The notes beneath the pieces are model-generated. The model was not told the origin of the DNA. It made no database searches and saw only the letters and a program-made list of their open reading frames with translations. Positions 1 to 4,610 of a DNA stretch of 5,489 bases are shown piece by piece. Origin of the DNA: Candidatus Omnitrophota bacterium (GTDB taxonomy: Bacteria; Omnitrophota; Gorgyraeia; Duberdicusellales; 4484-171); NCBI GenBank assembly GCA_028710385.1, contig JAQTUC010000100.1, positions 1 through 5,489 of the forward strand, in the 5' to 3' direction. The translations under genes and the position numbers were made by a program. Numbering within the stretch: position 1 is the stretch's first letter; the number at the start of each line of letters is the position of its first letter.

Positions 1-705
1 TTAGAAAGCGGTATTTCAAATATTAACATTGATTTAATCTTCGGGGCCTGGGGAGAAACAATAAAAGACTGGAAAAAGGAGCTTGAAACTGCGGTTACAC
101 TTCCGGTTAAACATATTTCCTGTTATTCATTAACTTATGAGCGCAATACCGAACTTTTCAAAAGATTAAAAACAAAAACCATAACGCAGCTGCCGGATAA
201 CCTATGCGCTGATATGTACAAACTTACAATGGAGTATTTAGCAAAAAACAAATTCATGCAATACGAAATCTCTAATTTTGCCAAACGCGGTTTTGAGTGC
301 AGGCACAATCTTAATTATTGGGAAAACAATTCTTATTTAGGCCTTGGCGCAAGCGCGGTTTCATTTTTAAACGGCGTAAGGTCAACAAACATTCCCGATG
401 CCGTTAAATACGCAAAACTAATACGAAAAGGAAAATCCGTTGTTGTTTCCTCGGAAAAATTATCAGCGGCAAAAAGCGCCCGTGAAACCGCCGCAATAAA
501 GATACGCACAAAAAACGGCATTGATTTTAATTGGTTTAGGGAAAAAACCGGTTTTGATTTTTTAACCCTTGAAAAAGACAGCCTGCAGTTGCTTGTAAAA
601 GAAAAATTTCTAAAATACATTGTAAAAGGCGGCCAATATATCGGTGTTGCCGCGACCAGAAAGGGTTTTTTGTTTTGCGATTATATCTGCTCACAGCTAC
701 TGTAG
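1..705 (+). CDS. hemW: HemW-type radical SAM heme chaperone, C-terminal part (5' end outside window)
   Basis: Frame 1 is open from the first base to the TAG at 703-705, giving 234 visible residues. HemW proteins are usually about 370-400 residues, so the N-terminal part with the radical SAM CxxxCxxC cluster lies upstream. The visible part follows the family in order: NIDLIFG at residues 9-15 (end of the radical SAM barrel), HISCYSLTYE at 38-47, YEISNFA at 88-94, HNLNYW at 102-107 and YLGLG at 112-116. A HemW-type C-terminal helical domain fills about 155-234. The HNxxYW motif marks HemW, a heme-binding chaperone, as distinct from the coproporphyrinogen dehydrogenase HemN; it is complete here. 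Two spots depart from the usual pattern: AWGET (16-20) stands where LPGQT is common, and GASAVSF (116-122) where GAHSY is common. An ATG at 214 is internal to this frame and not the start. The family assignment is firm; the heme chaperone role is inferred from family knowledge. Confidence 0.9.
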   Translation, partial: LESGISNINIDLIFGAWGETIKDWKKELETAVTLPVKHISCYSLTYERNTELFKRLKTKTITQLPDNLCADMYKLTMEYLAKNKFMQYEISNFAKRGFECRHNLNYWENNSYLGLGASAVSFLNGVRSTNIPDAVKYAKLIRKGKSVVVSSEKLSAAKSARETAAIKIRTKNGIDFNWFREKTGFDFLTLEKDSLQLLVKEKFLKYIVKGGQYIGVAATRKGFLFCDYICSQLL

Positions 706-728
706 AAATGTGATTAAATTTTAAAGTA

Positions 729-757
729 TTGCAGATTATTTTGGTAATGCGTATAAT
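729..757 (+). promoter_or_regulatory. Sigma70-like promoter for the 782 gene
   Basis: A perfect TATAAT (-10) lies at 752-757 and TTGCAG (-35, matching only the TTG of TTGACA) at 729-734, with a 17-bp spacer. Transcription would start near 764, leaving an 18-nt leader that still includes the strong Shine-Dalgarno sequence. It lies in the 76-bp gap after the hemW stop, where no terminator hairpin is visible, so read-through from hemW is also possible. Confidence 0.55.
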
Positions 758-766
758 ACATATATC

Positions 767-776
767 AAAAGGAGGG
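767..776 (+). promoter_or_regulatory. Strong ribosome binding site for the 782 gene
   Basis: AAAAGGAGGG lies 5 nt before the ATG at 782. It is a near-perfect Shine-Dalgarno sequence and settles the choice of start. Confidence 0.8.
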
Positions 777-781
777 CGTGT

Positions 782-1180
782 ATGTCTAGAAAAATAATAT
801 TCCTGGCTGCTATATTGGTATGTTTTTTTTATCTGTTTCCTTCATATGCCTTAAAAAAACAATTAACTAAATATGAAATACTAGCTGCTGCCGGAACAGC
901 TATGGTCAATGACGGATTTCAACTTACCGGAGTTGAAGTAATGTATGATAAAGATAATCAAATGTGGCGCGAAAGAGTAAACAGAATGGCTGATCTTATG
1001 AGTGCTCCGCATTTTAAACTTTTTGAAAGAGGATTTATGAAGAATTACCAGGCTGTGCTTTATAACTTCAGAGAACCTTCCGGAGAAGTCTGGGTGTTTG
1101 TTGACAGAGACAGCGGAGAGGTATTGGAAATTTACAGGCCTGAATACAGCATACAAGGCAAGCAAATAAAAAATAACTGA
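782..1180 (+). CDS. Small exported protein of unknown function
   Basis: The predicted product has 132 residues. A basic N-terminus (SRK) is followed by a hydrophobic segment at about 5-20 and then S-Y-A at 21-23. This is a good signal peptide with signal peptidase I cleavage after A23, and no lipobox Cys follows at the cleavage site. The mature protein of about 109 residues would be periplasmic or secreted. It has no further long hydrophobic stretch, and its only cysteine, C14, lies inside the signal. The C-terminal part (AVLYNF at 91-96, then VWVFVDRDSGEVLEIY at 103-118) looks like two adjacent beta-strands ending in a D-x-D-S-G-E-V turn. That turn recalls the end of PepSY-type and related small alpha/beta domains, but the resemblance is too short to assign a family. 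The start is fixed by the strong Shine-Dalgarno sequence. A 60-bp gap without a terminator leads to the 1241 gene, so the two may be co-transcribed. I do not recognise the gene. Confidence 0.8.
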   Translation: MSRKIIFLAAILVCFFYLFPSYALKKQLTKYEILAAAGTAMVNDGFQLTGVEVMYDKDNQMWRERVNRMADLMSAPHFKLFERGFMKNYQAVLYNFREPSGEVWVFVDRDSGEVLEIYRPEYSIQGKQIKNN

Positions 1181-1230
1181 GCCGATAAGCCGGAATTTCA
1201 GGGATAGCGCAATCGCGGTTTGTTCTAAAA

Positions 1231-1237
1231 GGGAGGT
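1231..1237 (+). promoter_or_regulatory. Ribosome binding site for the 1241 gene
   Basis: GGGAGGT lies 3 nt before the ATG at 1241. It is a strong Shine-Dalgarno match at slightly short spacing, and it supports both the start and the reality of this otherwise unrecognised gene. Confidence 0.75.
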
Positions 1238-1240
1238 AAT

Positions 1241-1744
1241 ATGGATATTTCCCGTTTACGCAATTTAATCAGGGAATACAAAGCAGTCCAGGCAAAACTT
1301 GAGGAAGTAAGAGGCGAATACGACCGCATAAAAACTTCCTATGAATTAAGGATAGACCTTGAAAAAGAGCTTGAGGATGAAATAAGAATGGCAAAAGAAG
1401 CCAACAGAGAAGACCTTATCCGCTATTGGGAAGATGTTCTTAAGGAGTACTTTCCTAAAGATAAAGACTGGGCGAACAAGGAAATGCATGATAAGAGCGA
1501 AAAAGAAGTTTTGCTGAAAAACCAGAAATTGATATCGTATTATGAAAAAAAATTAAAAACCATCAAAAAGCATCTCGGAGCAAGGTTGGCGCAGCTTTTG
1601 GAAAACTACGAAGAAAGAAACACGCTTATGGGAGAAGACGCATCTTCAAAACGCGCCGCCCATACTATATTTGAGGATGATGAACAGGAGCTGGAAAGAA
1701 AAGAAAAGGAGCGCAAAACAAGCGCGACTTTTGATAAAATGTAA
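1241..1744 (+). CDS. Charged coiled-coil protein of unknown function
   Basis: The predicted product has 167 residues, very rich in Glu and Lys and with no cysteine. It has no signal peptide or membrane segment, so it is probably cytoplasmic. Two long helical stretches with heptad-like spacing of hydrophobic residues are visible at about 2-70 and 85-127, joined by a short FPKDKDW linker (71-77). A charged, probably disordered tail follows from about 130 to 167 and includes EDDEQELERKEKERK at 145-159. This pattern suggests a helical hairpin or coiled-coil dimer, as in small structural or adaptor proteins, but composition alone does not assign a function. Low-complexity charged helices also give misleading similarity to unrelated coiled coils. 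The gene lies 60 bp after the exported protein with no terminator between, and a terminator-like hairpin follows its stop. Confidence 0.75.
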   Translation: MDISRLRNLIREYKAVQAKLEEVRGEYDRIKTSYELRIDLEKELEDEIRMAKEANREDLIRYWEDVLKEYFPKDKDWANKEMHDKSEKEVLLKNQKLISYYEKKLKTIKKHLGARLAQLLENYEERNTLMGEDASSKRAAHTIFEDDEQELERKEKERKTSATFDKM

Positions 1745-1774
1745 TTGCGGCGCAAACCTAAAGGCTGTATTTTG

Positions 1775-1803
1775 CAGCCAAAGCCTTTTTGGCTGAATAT
1801 TTT
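1775..1803 (+). terminator. Possible intrinsic terminator after the coiled-coil gene
   Basis: CAGCCAAA (1775-1782) pairs perfectly with TTTGGCTG (1788-1795) around a 5-nt loop, giving an 8-bp stem with four G-C pairs. It is followed by AATATTTT (1796-1803), which is T-rich but interrupted. The hairpin lies 31 bp after the stop at 1744 and 36 bp before the next start, a sensible terminator position. The broken T-tract makes it weak or moderate. Confidence 0.45.
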
Positions 1804-1830
1804 ATAGAACTCCTGCCAATTTAAATTAAT

Positions 1831-2751
1831 ATGATTGCTATTTCTACAACCTGGAATTATTCTGAAAACTGCGACCTGGAAAAAATGCTGTCCGAGATAA
1901 GCGCTCTTGGCATAAAATCAATTGAGCTCGGCTACAATTTTACGCGAGATAGGCTAAGCGAAATTACTCCGCTTCTAAAAGCCAAAGATATTGACGTTGT
2001 GAGTGTGCATAACTTTTGCCCGCTGCCAACGCAAAATCTGTTTCACCGTTTTTTTACTAATTATTATTTTCTTTCCGCGTTATCCAAAACAGAAAGGGAA
2101 TGCGCAGTTAAATACACAAAACAATCAATTGACACCGCGGCAAACCTTAACGCAAAAATAGTAATTATACACGCGGGAGCGATTGAAATGGATAACAAAT
2201 ATGTAAAAGAGCTGCTGGGTCTTTTTAGCCAGGGGAAAATTGAAACAGGAGAGGCAGCTGCGCTTCGTGATAATATTTTGAAATCACGCGAGGATAAAAA
2301 ACAACCCTATCTGGATAGCGTTACACAAAGCCTGAATGAGATAACAGAATATGCATTTAAAAAGAACGTAAAAATAGGCCTTGAAAACCGTTATTATCCT
2401 AATGAAATCCCGAACAACGAGGAAACAGGAGTTTTTTTAAAAAAGTTTAACGACAAAGGGCTTGTTTATTGGCATGACACCGGCCACGCCAGGGCGCAGG
2501 AGCACCTGGGCATAACCGAGAAAGACAGCCTGCTTAAAAGCTATGGCAGCTATTTGTTCGGGTTTCATTTGCACGGCATAAAAGGGCTGCATGATCACCT
2601 CTCGCCGATGTCCGGAGACTTTGAATCAGAGCAGGTTTGTTCACATCTTAATAACCGCAATTTGCTTAAAGTGATAGAATCCCATCAGCCCGCAACAAGC
2701 AATGAATTAACCGAAACAATAAGGTATTTCGCCAAGCGGGAATGGTGTTAA
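1831..2751 (+). CDS. Sugar phosphate isomerase/epimerase-like TIM-barrel protein
   Basis: The predicted product has 306 residues, a usual length for the xylose isomerase-like TIM-barrel (AP endonuclease 2) superfamily. Barrel strands and likely metal ligands appear in order: IAISTTWN at 2-9, SIELGY at 30-35 (E32), VVSVHNF at 56-62 (H60), IVIIHAG at 110-116 (H114), IGLENR at 182-187 (E185), VYWHDTGHA at 212-220 (D216, H219), FGFHLHG at 243-249 (H246 or H248) and KVIESH at 280-285 (E283). The set of Glu, Asp, His and C-terminal Glu is typical of the divalent-metal site of these enzymes. Members isomerise or epimerise sugars, act on inositol derivatives, or are endonuclease IV, so the substrate cannot be told from sequence. 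The lack of the endonuclease IV signatures argues against DNA repair. ATG 1831 is the only credible start, because an in-frame TAA lies at 1822-1824 and the first barrel strand begins at once. No Shine-Dalgarno sequence precedes it. It lies 101 bp upstream of rfaE1, which suggests but does not prove a sugar role. Confidence 0.85.
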   Translation: MIAISTTWNYSENCDLEKMLSEISALGIKSIELGYNFTRDRLSEITPLLKAKDIDVVSVHNFCPLPTQNLFHRFFTNYYFLSALSKTERECAVKYTKQSIDTAANLNAKIVIIHAGAIEMDNKYVKELLGLFSQGKIETGEAAALRDNILKSREDKKQPYLDSVTQSLNEITEYAFKKNVKIGLENRYYPNEIPNNEETGVFLKKFNDKGLVYWHDTGHARAQEHLGITEKDSLLKSYGSYLFGFHLHGIKGLHDHLSPMSGDFESEQVCSHLNNRNLLKVIESHQPATSNELTETIRYFAKREWC

Positions 2752-2775
2752 AAAAGTAGATTTTTTCCGTTTGCG

Positions 2776-2784
2776 TGATATAAT
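2776..2784 (+). promoter_or_regulatory. rfaE1: Extended -10 promoter for rfaE1-kdsB
   Basis: TGATATAAT is a perfect extended -10 element (TGn followed by TATAAT). The position 17 bp upstream (2756-2761, GTAGAT) is a poor -35, but extended -10 promoters do not need a good one. Transcription would start near 2791, giving a leader of about 62 nt before the rfaE1 ATG. The site lies in the 101-bp gap after the TIM-barrel gene, so the LPS pair can be expressed independently of that gene. Confidence 0.55.
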
Positions 2785-2812
2785 TAAGGCTTTAAGAAAC
2801 CGCAATCTGCAA

Positions 2813-2828
2813 TATAAATATATAAATA
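2813..2828 (+). repeat. Short tandem repeat TATAAATA x2 in the rfaE1 leader
   Basis: The 8-bp unit TATAAATA occurs twice without a gap. Each copy resembles a -10 box (TATAAA), so it could be a secondary promoter, though no good -35 is visible upstream. It also makes the leader AT-rich and probably unstructured, which may help ribosome entry at a start that lacks a Shine-Dalgarno sequence. With only two units it may be chance. Confidence 0.4.
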
Positions 2829-2852
2829 TCGCCGAAAAGCACTACAAAGTAT

Positions 2853-3836
2853 ATGAAAGTTGACAAAAACAAACTTGCCAAGGTAATTTCCCGTTTTAGA
2901 AACAAAAGAATAATGGTTGTAGGCGACCTTGTCCTTGACCATTATATTTTTGGAAAAGTTGAAAGAGTTTCCCCTGAAGCGCCGGTGCCGGTTGTCTGGG
3001 CGAACCGGGAAAATTTTGTCTGCGGAGGAGCTGCTAACGTCGGCCTTAACCTTGTTTCCCTGGGGGCAAAAGTAAGCCTTTGCGGCTGCCTGGGGCGTGA
3101 CCATTTCGGCAATGTCTTGTCTTCCCTGATCAAAGAAGGAGGCATAGGCAGCGAGTTGATTGTTGCGGATAAAACCCGGCCCACAACGCTTAAGACGCGC
3201 ATAATAGCGCAGCACCAGCAAATCGTGAGGCTTGACTGGGAGTCAATTGAGTTTCTTTCTTACGACACAAGCAAGGCGCTCTTTAAGAAAATTTCGCAAA
3301 ATATAAAAAAGTTTGACGCGGTTATTATAGAAGATTACGGAAAAGGCGTTATCAACCCTAATATTGTGGGAGATTTAGTTGACCTTTGCACGCGCAATAA
3401 AAAAATAGTTACCGTAGACCCAAAAGAAGAACACATAGACTACTATACCAATGTTACATCGCTTACGCCTAACCTTAAGGAAGCGCAAGCTGCGGCAAAC
3501 ATGAAAATACACAGTAAGGAAGAAATTCCGCTTTTGGGAAAAGCCATAATTGAAAGGCTTAACCCGAAATCGCTGCTTGTTACGCTGGGCGAGGACGGTA
3601 TGATGCTTTTTGCGGATAACACACATTATCATATACCAACCACCGCACTTGAAGTTTTTGATGTAACCGGAGCGGGTGACACTGTAATCTCGGCATTTAC
3701 GCTTTCACTTGCCGCAGGAGCAAGTTTTTACGAAGCTGCTTTGATATCCAATTTTGCTGCAGGTATAGTAGTTGAGAAGTTGGGCGCCGCAACTACAAAC
3801 AAAAAAGAATTGCTGCAGAGGATTAATGCGAAATAG
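2853..3836 (+). CDS. rfaE1: D-glycero-beta-D-manno-heptose-7-phosphate kinase (monofunctional RfaE domain I)
   Basis: This enzyme phosphorylates D-glycero-beta-D-manno-heptose 7-phosphate at C1 with ATP to give the 1,7-bisphosphate, on the cytoplasmic route to ADP-heptose for the LPS inner core. The 327 residues form one PfkB/ribokinase-fold domain. Visible elements are MVVGDLVLDHYIFG (21-34), RVSPEAPVPV (38-47, typical of RfaE kinases), GGAANVG (58-64, sugar binding), DYGKG (161-165), VDPK (188-191), TPNLKE (205-210), VTLGEDG (243-249) and DVTGAGDT (270-277), the anion hole with catalytic base D276. E. coli HldE is about 477 residues because it carries a C-terminal adenylyltransferase; here the protein ends after the kinase, so a separate HldC-type enzyme must exist elsewhere. 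The start fits the family N-terminus, although no Shine-Dalgarno sequence is visible before ATG 2853. The 3' end overlaps kdsB by 11 bp. Confidence 0.93.
   Translation: MKVDKNKLAKVISRFRNKRIMVVGDLVLDHYIFGKVERVSPEAPVPVVWANRENFVCGGAANVGLNLVSLGAKVSLCGCLGRDHFGNVLSSLIKEGGIGSELIVADKTRPTTLKTRIIAQHQQIVRLDWESIEFLSYDTSKALFKKISQNIKKFDAVIIEDYGKGVINPNIVGDLVDLCTRNKKIVTVDPKEEHIDYYTNVTSLTPNLKEAQAAANMKIHSKEEIPLLGKAIIERLNPKSLLVTLGEDGMMLFADNTHYHIPTTALEVFDVTGAGDTVISAFTLSLAAGASFYEAALISNFAAGIVVEKLGAATTNKKELLQRINAK
3817..3822 (+). promoter_or_regulatory. kdsB: Ribosome binding site deciding the kdsB start
   Basis: AGAGGA lies 3 nt before ATG 3826, inside the end of rfaE1. It selects this start over an in-frame ATG at 3772, which would add 18 residues unlike KdsB. 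Confidence 0.7.
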
Positions 3837-4572
3837 CATAGAGGTAATCGGAGTTATTCCGGCTCGCTACGAATCAACAAGGCTGCCGCATAAATTACTG
3901 CGCACCCTTTGCGGAAAACCGCTGATTGAGTGGGTGTGGAAAGCCGCGTCAAAAGCGAGCCTCCTTGATGATTTAATTATTGCCTGCGACGATCTTAAAA
4001 TAAAAGAAGCGGCTGAAAAATTCGGGGCAAAAGCCGTAATGACTTCAACTAAACATCAGTCCGGCACTGACAGAATAGCTGAAGCAATAAGGGATATAGA
4101 GGCGAAAATAGTTATAAACATCCAGGCGGATGAGCCTCTTATGCATTATTCAGTTATAGATGGCCTTGCCAGAGAAATGGTTAATGATAAAGCTATTCCT
4201 ATGGCAACCGTAAAAAAGAAAATTGAAAAAGAAGAAGACGTAAATAACCCTAACATAGTAAAAGTCGTTTGCGACAAAAATGATTTTGCAATTTATTTCT
4301 CGCGTTACCCGGTGCCTTACTACAGGGATGCATCTTTGCAGAAAACGCATTACAAGCATTTAGGCATTTATGCATACACAAAAGATTTCCTGTATACCTT
4401 CAAGAATTTGCCGTCTTCCTATCTTGAAAAAGCAGAAAAACTTGAACAACTGCGTGCGGTTGAAGCGGGATATAAAATAAAAGTTATTGAAACGAAATTT
4501 GAATCCATAGGAGTTGACACGGAAGAGGATTTAGTTAAGGTTGAGGCTGCCCTGTTAAAAGAACAGCAATAA
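3826..4572 (+). CDS. kdsB: 3-deoxy-manno-octulosonate cytidylyltransferase (CMP-Kdo synthetase)
   Basis: KdsB joins CTP and Kdo to give CMP-Kdo and pyrophosphate, the activated donor for Kdo transfer to lipid A, in the cytoplasm. From ATG 3826 the protein has 248 residues, the length of E. coli KdsB. Motifs in order are IPARYESTRLP (11-21, nucleotide-binding loop), HQSGTDRIAEA (77-87), NIQADEP (98-104, with metal-binding D102), NPNIVKVV (141-148), SRYPVPYYRD (159-168), KHLGIYAY (177-184), LEKAEKLEQLR (200-210) and GVDTEEDL (229-236, with D231 as likely second metal ligand). The acidic motif reads QADEP, where QGDEP is common. An in-frame ATG at 3772 would add a tail out of character for the family, so 3826 is preferred. 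The 11-bp overlap with rfaE1 and the ribosome site inside that gene suggest translational coupling and balanced output of the two LPS sugar pathways. Confidence 0.95.
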   Translation: MRNSIEVIGVIPARYESTRLPHKLLRTLCGKPLIEWVWKAASKASLLDDLIIACDDLKIKEAAEKFGAKAVMTSTKHQSGTDRIAEAIRDIEAKIVINIQADEPLMHYSVIDGLAREMVNDKAIPMATVKKKIEKEEDVNNPNIVKVVCDKNDFAIYFSRYPVPYYRDASLQKTHYKHLGIYAYTKDFLYTFKNLPSSYLEKAEKLEQLRAVEAGYKIKVIETKFESIGVDTEEDLVKVEAALLKEQQ

Positions 4573-4600
4573 TTGCATTGTAAGATAAACATATAATAGC

Positions 4601-4606
4601 GGGAGA
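4601..4606 (+). promoter_or_regulatory. Ribosome binding site for the UPF0371 gene
   Basis: GGGAGA lies 4 nt before ATG 4611. The match and spacing are reasonable and support this start, which also fits the family N-terminus (KIGFNNEKYLKEQ). Confidence 0.65.
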
Positions 4607-4610
4607 AAAT

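Noticed and set aside
2750..2766. Six-A / six-T hairpin after the TIM-barrel gene as a terminator
   Set aside because: The stem is only A-T pairs around GTAGA, far too weak for an intrinsic terminator.
2784..3221. Minus-strand open frame of 145 codons across the start of rfaE1
   Set aside because: It lies opposite a firmly identified kinase gene and its translation resembles no protein I know. Other minus-strand open frames, such as 4419-4802 and 4920-5339, are likewise shadows of real genes.
3772..3825. Upstream in-frame ATG giving a longer KdsB
   Set aside because: It would add 18 residues unlike any KdsB N-terminus, lies wholly within rfaE1, and the AGAGGA site points to ATG 3826, which gives the usual 248-residue length.
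4592..4597. Perfect TATAAT just before the UPF0371 gene as a promoter
   Set aside because: No good -35 occurs at 16-18 bp (TTGCAT at 4573-4578 is only 13 bp away), and transcription would begin near 4604, inside the ribosome binding site. A nearly leaderless transcript is possible but not supported.
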